This document shows positions 8,493-15,274 of a DNA stretch of 26,975 bases, one piece after another (the stretch's first letter is position 1; the number at the start of each line of letters is the position of its first letter). The notes under the pieces were generated by a model that saw only the letters and a program-made list of their open reading frames with translations, was not told the origin of the DNA and ran no database searches. The position numbers and the translations under genes are program-made. This stretch comes from Candidatus Nanopelagicales bacterium (lineage in GTDB: Bacteria; Actinomycetota; Actinomycetes; Nanopelagicales; Nanopelagicaceae). The stretch lies in contig JAURJF010000004.1 in assembly GCA_030832365.1 (NCBI GenBank), positions 1 through 26,975 on the forward strand, written 5' to 3'.

Positions 8493-9281
8493 ATGCGCAT
8501 TGTTAGATTCTCTCCACCTGCCGGCTCAAAGCTAGGTAGCGATCCCCATTTTGGTCTCTTGGAAGATGATATGAACATTACTGCAATCGCTAGCGACCCA
8601 CTCTATGCCGGGATCTTTAAGCAAGAGGAAGTCTTTGCACTTAATGAAGTCAAGCTCCTTGCCCCAGTAATACCAAGAAGCAAAGTGGTCTGTGTTGGAA
8701 AAAACTATGCCGATCATGCAGCTGAGATGGGCGGGGAAGTGCCAGCTGAGCCAATAATTTTTATCAAACCAAATACTTCAGTAATTGGCCCAGAGGATTT
8801 GATTCAATGGCCAGATACAAGTGAGCGAATAGATCATGAAGCAGAATTAGCAGTTGTTATCTCAAAAATCTGTAAGGAAGTGCCAAGGGAAAAGGTAAAT
8901 GATGTGATCTTTGGCTACACCCTTGCTAATGATGTCACTGCTAGAGATCTGCAGAAGAAAGATGGACAGTGGAGTAGAGCGAAGGGCTTTGATACTTTCT
9001 GCCCTCTTGGACCATGGATTGATACTGAATTTATCCCGGGCGATCAATTAATTACAGCTCACGTCGATGGCGAGCTCAAACAGAGTGCAAAGCTTTCAGA
9101 TATGGTCTTTGATGTGCCATTTATTATCGAGTTTGTCACCAAAGTTATGACGCTACTTCCTGGAGATGTAATTCTTACCGGAACTCCATCAGGAATTGGT
9201 CCGATGAATCCATCAGGTGAGGTAAGCATCTCTATTGAAGGTCTTGGCACGCTAAGAAATAAGGTAAGTAGCCGTGGCTAA
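8493..9281 (+). CDS. Fumarylacetoacetate hydrolase (FAH) fold family protein
   Basis: 262 residues. The FAH-fold signatures are present: VCVGKNYADHAAEMG, IFIKPNTSVIGP, the metal-binding acidic cluster HEAELAVVI with GYTLANDVTARDLQKKDGQWSRAKGFDTFCPLGPW, and ILTGTPSGIG. Family members hydrolyse or decarboxylate acyl-pyruvate-type diketo acids (FAHD1-like acylpyruvase/oxaloacetate decarboxylase, or HpaG-type isomerases); the exact substrate cannot be read from the sequence. The same neighbour precedes gltX in mycobacteria. It overlaps gltX by eight bases, so the two are translated together. No aromatic degradation genes are nearby, which argues against a catabolic cluster role. Confidence 0.88.
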   Translation: MRIVRFSPPAGSKLGSDPHFGLLEDDMNITAIASDPLYAGIFKQEEVFALNEVKLLAPVIPRSKVVCVGKNYADHAAEMGGEVPAEPIIFIKPNTSVIGPEDLIQWPDTSERIDHEAELAVVISKICKEVPREKVNDVIFGYTLANDVTARDLQKKDGQWSRAKGFDTFCPLGPWIDTEFIPGDQLITAHVDGELKQSAKLSDMVFDVPFIIEFVTKVMTLLPGDVILTGTPSGIGPMNPSGEVSISIEGLGTLRNKVSSRG

Positions 9282-10740
9282 TTCATCGACTCGTGAGGTT
9301 AGAACACGCTTTGCTCCATCTCCCACGGGAGATCTTCATGTAGGAAATATTAGAACTGCGCTATTTGCATGGGCCTATGCCAGACATTGCTCCGGAAAAT
9401 TGATTTTTCGAGTTGAAGATACAGATCGCGAGAGAGTCACTGATGAATATATTGCTCGCGCTATCGAGACCCTTAAGTGGCTAGGAATTGATTGGGATGA
9501 GGGCCCTGAAGTTGGGGGAGAACATGGTCCATATCTGCAATCCCAGAGGCTAGATGTTTACAAGCATTGGGCTGATATTTTCATTAAAAATGGCGATGCC
9601 TACCATTGCTACTGCTCAACTGAGGAGCTAGAGAAGAGACGCGATAAACAGAGGGAATTAAACCAAGCTCCAGGCTATGACGGTAAATGTCGCGAGCTAA
9701 CAAGTGGTGAAATCGAAGCATTTATTGGCCAAGGTAGAGCTCCGGTAGTTCGCATGCGGATGCCAGATGGAGAAACTACCTTTAACGATTTAATCAGAGG
9801 TGAAGTTAGTTTTGAACATAAGTATGTTCCAGATTTTGTCTTGATGCGCGCTGATGGTTCTCCGCTTTATACCCTAGCTGTCGCAGTTGATGATGTCTTG
9901 ATGAAGATTACCCATGTACTCAGGGGAGAGGATTTACTCTCATCAACCCCAAGACAGATTCGGGTCTATCAAGCAATGGGAGTTAAAACAGATGAGTTTC
10001 CAATCTTTGCTCACCTTCCATTTGTCATGGGTCAAGATAATGCCAAGCTATCAAAGCGTAATGGCGAGGTTTCCATTGCTTGGTATCGAGAGTCAGGATT
10101 CTTACCTGAGGCAATATGTAATTACCTAGCACTTCTTGGTTGGTCACCCGGTGATGATCGCGAAGATATCTCGATGAGTGAGTTAGTAGAACTATTTGTA
10201 TTGGAGCGAGTTAATAGTTCGCCAGCTAGATTTGATATGAAAAAGCTTGAAGCAATAAATGGCGAGAAGATTAGGAAATTAACCCTCGATGACTTCTTAT
10301 CAAGGGCTCTGCCTTTCCTTCTTAAAGATGGGGTGGTCAGCGGCAAAGATGAGGAGTTAACAGTTCTTCGTCAAGCACTTCCTATAATTCAAGAGCGGAT
10401 TGCTAGAATGAATGAAGTTAGCGCCATGCTTAAATTCTTATTTACAGACGAGCTTTTCTTCGATCAAGAAGCTAGCGCAGCCCTATCAAATGAGCAGGCA
10501 AAGGCTGTAATTGCTAAGTCTTTAGAGGTTTTGCAGGGAGTAGATGATTGGAGCCATGGCGCTATTGAGGCGAAATTACGCGAGGCCCTAATTGATCAGA
10601 TGGCTCTTAAGCCACGCCTTGCCTTCTCGCCAGTTCGAATCGCAGTAACCGGAAGCCATATATCTCCACCGCTTTTTGAATCAATGGAGCTACTAGGAAA
10701 GCAGCGCTGTATTAGCCGTCTAAAAGCAGCAGTTTCTTAG
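9274..10740 (+). CDS. gltX: Glutamyl-tRNA synthetase
   Basis: 488 residues, starting at GTG within the end of the FAH gene. This is a class I synthetase: the HIGH-type signature appears as HVGN in RFAPSPTGDLHVGNIRTALF near the N-terminus, and the KMSKS-type loop is KLSKR at residues 258-262. YHCYCSTEEL and DFVLMRADGSPLYTLAVAVDDVLM are typical bacterial GluRS segments. The C-terminal anticodon-binding domain is complete. Actinobacteria usually lack GlnRS, so GluRS normally charges both tRNA(Glu) and tRNA(Gln), the latter then being amidated by GatCAB. The two tRNA genes just downstream match that role; gatCAB itself is not in the window. Confidence 0.96.
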   Translation: MANSSTREVRTRFAPSPTGDLHVGNIRTALFAWAYARHCSGKLIFRVEDTDRERVTDEYIARAIETLKWLGIDWDEGPEVGGEHGPYLQSQRLDVYKHWADIFIKNGDAYHCYCSTEELEKRRDKQRELNQAPGYDGKCRELTSGEIEAFIGQGRAPVVRMRMPDGETTFNDLIRGEVSFEHKYVPDFVLMRADGSPLYTLAVAVDDVLMKITHVLRGEDLLSSTPRQIRVYQAMGVKTDEFPIFAHLPFVMGQDNAKLSKRNGEVSIAWYRESGFLPEAICNYLALLGWSPGDDREDISMSELVELFVLERVNSSPARFDMKKLEAINGEKIRKLTLDDFLSRALPFLLKDGVVSGKDEELTVLRQALPIIQERIARMNEVSAMLKFLFTDELFFDQEASAALSNEQAKAVIAKSLEVLQGVDDWSHGAIEAKLREALIDQMALKPRLAFSPVRIAVTGSHISPPLFESMELLGKQRCISRLKAAVS

Positions 10741-10830
10741 AGCGGAAAATTCAAGGTATTCTTAATCCCCTCTTACAAGAGAAGTTGAGTGAAAAGCTTT
10801 GCTTAAGTTTTCTAGTGAGAGTAAATGCTT
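10741..10830 (+). other. gltX-tRNA(Gln) spacer, probable tRNA promoter
   Basis: A 90-base gap that should hold the promoter of the tRNA genes. TAAGTT (10804-10809) fits TANNNT and would give a leader of about 15 bases; TTGCTT (10799-10804) with TAAATG (10822-10827) has 17-base spacing but lies too close to the tRNA. A short inverted repeat CTCTT-AC-AAGAG lies upstream but has no T-run, so it is not called a terminator. None of these is conclusive. Confidence 0.3.
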
Positions 10831-10902
10831 TGGGGTATGGGGTAATTGGCAGCCCAGCTGATTCTGGTTCAGCTTGTCTAGGTTCGAGTCCTGGTACCCC
10901 AG
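10831..10902 (+). tRNA. tRNA-Gln (anticodon CUG)
   Basis: The acceptor stem TGGGGTA pairs with TACCCCA at the 3' side, with discriminator G. The anticodon arm GCTGA-TTCTGGT-TCAGC gives anticodon CTG (DNA), reading CAG. The T arm CTAGG-TTCGAGT-CCTGG is regular. CCA is not encoded (CGG follows), so it must be added after transcription. It sits between gltX and tRNA-Glu, as in many Actinobacteria. Confidence 0.95.
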
Positions 10903-10946
10903 CGGAAAAAAACTTAATAGAACTTTTTAGTTAAGAAGATAAATCT

Positions 10947-11022
10947 GGCTCCGTCGTCTAGTGGCCCAGGACTCTGGCTTCTCAAGCCAGCTACGGGGGT
11001 TCGAATCCCCTCGGAGCTACCA
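10947..11022 (+). tRNA. tRNA-Glu (anticodon CUC)
   Basis: The acceptor stem GGCTCCG pairs with CGGAGCT (G-U at the first pair), with discriminator A followed by an encoded CCA (11020-11022). The anticodon arm CTGGC-TTCTCAA-GCCAG gives CTC, reading GAG. The T arm GGGGG-TTCGAAT-CCCCT is regular. The gene ends four bases before the convergent stop codon of the IclR regulator. Confidence 0.96.
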
Positions 11023-11026
11023 GGTA

Positions 11027-11746
11027 TTAATTCTTCTTTGAAATATATTCACTAAGGCGATCGGCCGTTGCAACTAAAGCTGCAGCATGGATTCGACCTG
11101 GCTGTCTTCCAAGTCTCTCAATGGGACCACTAATACTTACTGCAGCAATTACTCGATTATTTGGACCTCGTACTGGAGCTGATATCGAGGCCACACCAGC
11201 TTCTCTCTCTCCAACGCTCTGCGCCCATCCACGTCTTCGCACCGCAGCAAGTGCTGCAGCATTAAATCTTGCTCCAGTTAATCCGCGATGTAATTTTTCT
11301 GCATCTTCCCAGGCAAGAAGTATTTGGGCAGCAGAGCCGGCGCTCATAGTTAGAGCGGCGCCAATTGGAACTGAATCTCGAAGTCCTGATAAACGCTCAG
11401 CTGCTGCAACGCAGATTCTCATCTCACCTTGGCGGCGATAGAGCTGAGCGCTCTCACCTGTCGCATCGCGAAGAGCGATAAGCGCTGGATTTGCTGCGGC
11501 AAGTAAGCGATCCTCACCTGCTGAGGCTGCAAGCTCTCCCGCTCTTACTCCAAGGACAAAGCGCCCAGTTAAATCGCGTGATAGCAGGCGGTGATGTTCT
11601 AGAGCCACCGCTAGGCGATGGGCCGTTGGGCGAGAGATTTTGGTAGCGGCAACAAGCTCGCTTAAGGAGTGGGGACCAGATTCAAGAACAGAGAGGATCT
11701 TTACCGCTTTATCTAAGACGCCAACTCCGCTATTCTTTTTGTCCAT
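11027..11746 (-). CDS. ndgR: IclR-family regulator of leucine biosynthesis (NdgR/LtbR type)
   Basis: 239 residues from the ATG at 11746. A longer in-frame start at 11806 would add 20 residues unlike the family and cover the intergenic operator region, so it was rejected. The winged helix (residues about 5-65: GVGVLDKAVKILSVLESG..., SRPTAHRLAVALEHH) is followed by the IclR effector domain with GESAQLYRRQGEMRICVAAAERLSGLRD and GVASISAPVRGPNNRVIAAVSISGP. The sequence closely resembles Streptomyces NdgR and Corynebacterium LtbR as I recall them; those control leuCD and other amino-acid genes. Being divergent from leuC fits that role. Target genes beyond leuCD are not visible. Confidence 0.92.
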   Translation of the reverse strand: MDKKNSGVGVLDKAVKILSVLESGPHSLSELVAATKISRPTAHRLAVALEHHRLLSRDLTGRFVLGVRAGELAASAGEDRLLAAANPALIALRDATGESAQLYRRQGEMRICVAAAERLSGLRDSVPIGAALTMSAGSAAQILLAWEDAEKLHRGLTGARFNAAALAAVRRRGWAQSVGEREAGVASISAPVRGPNNRVIAAVSISGPIERLGRQPGRIHAAALVATADRLSEYISKKN

Positions 11747-11761
11747 AATCCAATATTGCCA

Positions 11762-11776
11762 TCTCATCATTTGAGA
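11762..11776. promoter_or_regulatory. Probable NdgR/LtbR operator between regulator and leuC
   Basis: A 15-base inverted repeat TCTCA-TCATT-TGAGA lies 15 bases upstream of the regulator ATG and 32 bases upstream of the leuC ATG. The position in a 62-base divergent gap is where LtbR/NdgR proteins act in other Actinobacteria, repressing or activating leuCD and their own gene. The arm length is only five, so chance cannot be excluded. Confidence 0.5.
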
Positions 11777-11808
11777 AGCAAGTAGTAAGGGAGCTGGAAG
11801 AGACAAGC

Positions 11809-13206
11809 ATGGCTAAGACACTGGCAGAAAAAGTCTGGGATGACCATCTAGTAAGAAGCGCTAGCGGGGAACCAGATTTACTCTATATCGATCTTCATTT
11901 AATTCATGAAGTAACAAGCCCGCAAGCCTTTGATGGCCTTCGCCTTGCAAATAGAGCAGTTAGAAGGCCTGATTTAACTATAGCTACTGAAGATCATAAT
12001 GTGCCGACTCTTAATATCGATAAGCCAATTGCTGATCCAGTTTCAAGGCTGCAAGTTGATACCTTACGTAAGAATTGTCAGGAATTTGGCATAAGACTTC
12101 ACTCACTTGGAGATGTTGAGCAGGGAATTGTCCATGTTGTTGGGCCGCAATTAGGTCTAACTCAACCTGGAATGACCATTGTCTGCGGCGATTCACATAC
12201 CTCAACCCATGGCGCTTTTGGCGCTCTTGCCTTTGGAATTGGAACAAGCGAAGTTGAACATGTTCTTGCTACCCAGACTCTTCCATTAAGTAGACCAAAG
12301 ACGATGGCAATAAATGTTGAGGGAAGCCTAAAACCTGGAGTAACAAGTAAAGACATAATTCTTGCCATCATTGCAAAAATAGGAACTGGCGGCGGACAGG
12401 GATACATTCTTGAATATCGTGGAAGTGCCATTCGAGCGCTCTCTATGGAGGCTCGAATGACAATTTGTAATATGTCGATTGAGGCTGGCGCGAGAGCAGG
12501 ACTTATCGCCCCTGATGAAACTACCTTTGCTTATCTAAAGGATCGTCCGCATGCACCAAAGGGTGAGGATTGGCAGAGAGCACTTGCCTATTGGAGCGGA
12601 CTAAAAAGTGATAGCGATGCAAAATTTGATAAAGAGATAACCCTTGATGCAGATCAACTATCGCCATTTGTTACTTGGGGAACTAATCCTGGACAGGGAA
12701 TAGCCCTTGATGGCGTAATTCCAAGTCCGCAAGATTTCACAGATCCAGAAGAGGTTAGCGCAGCTGAGCGCGCACTGGTCTATATGGATCTTAAAGCTGG
12801 AACCCCGATGAAAAAGATAAAGATTGATACTGTTTTTCTCGGCTCCTGCACCAATGGTCGAATTGAGGATCTAAGAGCAGCGGCAGAAATTATTAAGGGA
12901 AAGAAAGTCGCCTCTGATATTCGAATGATGGTTGTTCCTGGCTCTGCTCGAGTCAGATTACAGGCAGAGGCAGAAGGTTTAGATAAGCTCTTTTTAGAAG
13001 CTGGAGCAGAGTGGCGAAGCGCAGGATGTTCGATGTGCCTTGGAATGAACCCTGATCAATTAGCTCCAGGGGAGAGATCAGCTTCGACGAGTAATAGAAA
13101 TTTTGAAGGAAGACAAGGAAAAGGTGGAAGAACCCACCTAGTTAGCCCCTTAGTTGCTGCTGCCACAGCGATTCGCGGAACCCTCTCATCGCCGGCAGAT
13201 TTATAA
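11809..13206 (+). CDS. leuC: 3-isopropylmalate dehydratase large subunit
   Basis: 465 residues of the aconitase superfamily. With LeuD it isomerises 2-isopropylmalate to 3-isopropylmalate in leucine biosynthesis. The three cysteine ligands of the [4Fe-4S] cluster are C347 (GSCTNGR), C407 and C410 (CSMCLGMNPDQL), the same positions as in E. coli LeuC. TIVCGDSHTSTHGAFGALAFGIGTSEVEHVLATQ is the diagnostic substrate/cluster region. A GGAAGAG ribosome binding site precedes the ATG. leuD follows after 11 bases as one operon, probably controlled by the divergent IclR regulator. Confidence 0.97.
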   Translation: MAKTLAEKVWDDHLVRSASGEPDLLYIDLHLIHEVTSPQAFDGLRLANRAVRRPDLTIATEDHNVPTLNIDKPIADPVSRLQVDTLRKNCQEFGIRLHSLGDVEQGIVHVVGPQLGLTQPGMTIVCGDSHTSTHGAFGALAFGIGTSEVEHVLATQTLPLSRPKTMAINVEGSLKPGVTSKDIILAIIAKIGTGGGQGYILEYRGSAIRALSMEARMTICNMSIEAGARAGLIAPDETTFAYLKDRPHAPKGEDWQRALAYWSGLKSDSDAKFDKEITLDADQLSPFVTWGTNPGQGIALDGVIPSPQDFTDPEEVSAAERALVYMDLKAGTPMKKIKIDTVFLGSCTNGRIEDLRAAAEIIKGKKVASDIRMMVVPGSARVRLQAEAEGLDKLFLEAGAEWRSAGCSMCLGMNPDQLAPGERSASTSNRNFEGRQGKGGRTHLVSPLVAAATAIRGTLSSPADL

Positions 13207-13217
13207 CGGAGATAACA

Positions 13218-13817
13218 ATGGAAAAGTTTATTTCTCATACCGGCTCTGCTCTTCCGCTAAAGAGGAGCAATGTTGATACTGATCAGATAATTCCTGCGGT
13301 CTATCTAAAACGAGTCACTCGCTCAGGCTTTGAGGATGGTCTATTTGCTGCTTGGAGAAGTGATCCTGAATTTGTGTTAAATAAGGCGGAATACAGTAAG
13401 GCTAGTATTTTGGTAGCTGGAGCTGATTTTGGCACTGGATCTTCAAGAGAGCATGCCGTCTGGGCGCTTCAGAACTATGGATTTAAAGTAGTGATCTCAT
13501 CTCGCTTTGCCGATATCTTCCGCGGAAATTCACTAAAAGCAGGTCTATTGACGGTAATTCTTGGCCAGAGCGATGTTGAAGATCTCTGGAGCGCTATCGA
13601 AGAAGAGCCATCACTTCAGATAAAGGTAGATCTTGATACCCGTTTAGTTTCCTATAAAAATCAAGCAATTTCCTTTGATTTAGATGATTACACGCGTTGG
13701 CGCTTGATGGAGGGCCTTGATGACATCGGTTTAACGCTTAGAAAAATTGATGAAGTTGAGAATTTTGAAGAAAAACGCGCCAAATACAAGCCAAAAACAC
13801 TTCCGGTCTTGTCATAA
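13218..13817 (+). CDS. leuD: 3-isopropylmalate dehydratase small subunit
   Basis: 199 residues, the swivel-domain partner of LeuC. The signature motifs are SNVDTDQIIPAVYLKR near the N-terminus, GADFGTGSSREHAVWAL (the substrate-contacting GSSREH loop) and VVISSRFADIFRGNSLKAGLL. The length is normal. GGAG upstream of the ATG is a good ribosome binding site. The leuCD operon ends here at a clear intrinsic terminator 17 bases after the stop codon. Confidence 0.97.
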   Translation: MEKFISHTGSALPLKRSNVDTDQIIPAVYLKRVTRSGFEDGLFAAWRSDPEFVLNKAEYSKASILVAGADFGTGSSREHAVWALQNYGFKVVISSRFADIFRGNSLKAGLLTVILGQSDVEDLWSAIEEEPSLQIKVDLDTRLVSYKNQAISFDLDDYTRWRLMEGLDDIGLTLRKIDEVENFEEKRAKYKPKTLPVLS

Positions 13818-13833
13818 GTAGTGCTTTTGCGCG

Positions 13834-13861
13834 ACTCTCAACCTTGAATTGAGAGTTTTTT
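13834..13861 (+). terminator. Intrinsic terminator after leuCD
   Basis: CTCTCAA (13835-13841) and TTGAGAG (13849-13855) form a stem, extended by one A-T pair, around a seven-base loop, followed by six Ts. It separates leuCD from hup. Confidence 0.85.
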
Positions 13862-13967
13862 ACACATAAAAATTGCGTTTTTTCATAGTTGGCAGCAATT
13901 AATTTATTGCGACACACCGCCTGTGATGCGCGAAAACCTTGATTTTCTTGCGTAAATTAATCAACAG

Positions 13968-13985
13968 GTTAAGCAAACGCTTAAC
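13968..13985. repeat. Perfect inverted repeat upstream of hup
   Basis: GTTAAGC-AAAC-GCTTAAC, seven-base perfect arms, lies 24 bases before the hup ATG. GCGTAAAT occurs as a direct repeat on either side of it (about 13950 and 13992). It could be an operator or a hairpin in the 5' untranslated region; no T-run follows, so it is not a terminator. Confidence 0.6.
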
Positions 13986-14009
13986 TTCACGCGTAAATAA
14001 GGGGATTAA

Positions 14010-14411
14010 ATGAACAAGACCCAGTTCATTGCTTCGTTGGCTCCTCACTTCAACGGAAGCAAGAAAGAGTCGGCACACGCTGTTGAAATCGTCTTCGATT
14101 CAATCGTGCGCAACATTCACAGAGGCGAAGATGTAACAATCAACGACTTTGGTAAGTTTAAGAAAGTTGATCGTAAGGCTCGTAAGGGACGCAATCCTTT
14201 CACCGGCGAAACGATCCAAATTAAGGCAAGCAAGAAAGTTCGCTTCCTTCCTGCAAAGGCTCTCAAGGAGATTGTTGCTGGAGCTCGTAAATTAGCGCCA
14301 GCTCCAAAGCCAGCTCCAGTAGTAAAGCCAGTGGCTAAGAAAGTAGTAAAGAAAGCCGCTAAGAAGGTTGCTAAGAAGAAGGTCGCAAAGAAGAAGGGCA
14401 AGAGGAGATAA
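14010..14411 (+). CDS. hup: HU-type nucleoid protein with lysine-rich tail
   Basis: 133 residues. Residues 1-90 are a standard HU/IHF fold (MNKTQFIASLAPHF, TINDFGKFKKVDRKARKGRNPFTGETIQIKASKKVRFLPAKALKEIV). Residues about 95-133 are a Pro/Ala/Lys tail with repeated KKAAKK-like units, ending GKRR. This two-part design is that of actinobacterial HupB/HupS-type HU and is absent from E. coli HU. It binds and compacts DNA. The ribosome binding site is AGGGG. Arginine codons in the body are almost all CGN, unlike neighbouring genes rich in AGA, which suggests high expression. Terminators on both sides make it an isolated unit. Confidence 0.95.
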   Translation: MNKTQFIASLAPHFNGSKKESAHAVEIVFDSIVRNIHRGEDVTINDFGKFKKVDRKARKGRNPFTGETIQIKASKKVRFLPAKALKEIVAGARKLAPAPKPAPVVKPVAKKVVKKAAKKVAKKKVAKKKGKRR

Positions 14412-14425
14412 GTATCTTTTCTGAT

Positions 14426-14461
14426 AAAGGCCACGCCTAAGGGTGTGGCCTTTATTTTTTT
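14426..14461 (+). terminator. Strong intrinsic terminator after hup
   Basis: A 12-base-pair stem (14426-14437 with 14442-14453, one G-U pair) around a TAAG loop is followed by A and a run of seven Ts. It starts 15 bases after the hup stop codon. Confidence 0.93.
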
Positions 14462-14467
14462 CTCTTC

Positions 14468-14473
14468 TAGGCT
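14468..14473 (+). promoter_or_regulatory. Candidate -10 box for leaderless plsC transcript
   Basis: TAGGCT fits TANNNT and ends six bases before the ATG at 14480. It lies seven bases after the T-run of the hup terminator, so plsC needs its own promoter in this very short gap. The bases before it are pyrimidine-rich, with no ribosome binding site. This spacing favours the second ATG (14480) over the one at 14474. Confidence 0.5.
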
Positions 14474-14479
14474 ATGGCC

Positions 14480-15274
14480 ATGAGCGTCGTGCGGCCTGAG
14501 ATTTCTTATCTTCCGCCTCAAGGAGATCCGCTAGGGGTTAATCCTTGGTTTCGTTTTGGGGCAGCAGTAATAAAGCCAATCCTCAACTCGACAATAAAGA
14601 AAGATTGGAGAGGCACTCAGCACCTGCCAAAGAGTGGGGCAGCGATAGTTGTTTGTAATCATCTCTCATATGTAGATCCACTTACCTTCACTCACTTTCT
14701 CTATAACAATGGTCGGGCCCCGAGATACCTCGGAAAAGAATCTGTATTTCGAATTCCTATTATCGGCAGAGTTATTAGAGGAGCAGGACAGATTCCAGTA
14801 AGTCGTGAATCAAAGGATGCAGTTAAAGGTTTAGAGCATGCAATTGCCGTATTAAAGGCAGGACATCTACTTGGCGTTTATCCTGAAGGAACGCTAACTC
14901 GCGATGAGAATTTATGGCCGATGAAGGCAAAGACTGGAGTTGCTCGCCTTGCTCTTATTACTGGCGCTCCCGTTATTCCCTGCGCATCTTGGGGGCCAGA
15001 GAAAGTTTTGCCACCATATAGTAAAAGGCTAAAGCTTTTTCCTAGAAGTAAAGTTTCAATTCTTATGGGGCCTGCAGTTGATCTATCTACCTGGCAGGGA
15101 AAGAGTGATGATTTAGAGGCGGTAGAGCAAGCGGCAGAGCACATCATGGATCGGATCACTGAGCTACTTGAAATATTAAGAGGGCAGAAAGCTCCTGCAA
15201 TTCGCTTTGATCCTAAGAGCTCTGATCTTCCAAGAATTGGCAATTTCAAGAAGGCAAAGAAGGCAAAGAGCTAG
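14480..15274 (+). CDS. plsC: 1-acyl-sn-glycerol-3-phosphate acyltransferase family protein
   Basis: 264 residues from ATG 14480 (266 if 14474 is used). PlsC-type acyltransferase motifs are present: the catalytic NHxxxxD as NHLSYVD, then RYLGKESVFRIPIIGRVIRGAGQIPVSR, the glycerol-phosphate-binding YPEGTLTRDENLWPMKAKTGVARLAL, and GAPVIPCASWGPE. It acylates lysophosphatidate to phosphatidate in phospholipid synthesis at the membrane; other acyl acceptors are possible in this family. The C-terminus is basic (KKAKKAKS). It overlaps gpsA, which makes the glycerol-3-phosphate used upstream in the same pathway, by one base. Confidence 0.9.
   Translation: MSVVRPEISYLPPQGDPLGVNPWFRFGAAVIKPILNSTIKKDWRGTQHLPKSGAAIVVCNHLSYVDPLTFTHFLYNNGRAPRYLGKESVFRIPIIGRVIRGAGQIPVSRESKDAVKGLEHAIAVLKAGHLLGVYPEGTLTRDENLWPMKAKTGVARLALITGAPVIPCASWGPEKVLPPYSKRLKLFPRSKVSILMGPAVDLSTWQGKSDDLEAVEQAAEHIMDRITELLEILRGQKAPAIRFDPKSSDLPRIGNFKKAKKAKS

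Noticed and set aside
10741..10830. CTCTT-AC-AAGAG after gltX as a terminator
   Set aside because: Short arms, a two-base loop and no T-run.
11121..11441. 106-residue plus-strand open frame opposite the IclR gene
   Set aside because: It is a mirror frame of a well-conserved minus-strand gene, without ribosome binding site or recognisable family.
11747..11806. N-terminal extension of the IclR regulator to ATG 11806
   Set aside because: The added residues do not match the family start and would cover the divergent operator/promoter region; ATG 11746 matches known NdgR/LtbR starts.
14117..14521. 134-residue minus-strand open frame across hup
   Set aside because: Its long Phe/Ala/Thr run is the reverse of the HU lysine-rich tail codons, and it crosses the hup terminator; an artefact.
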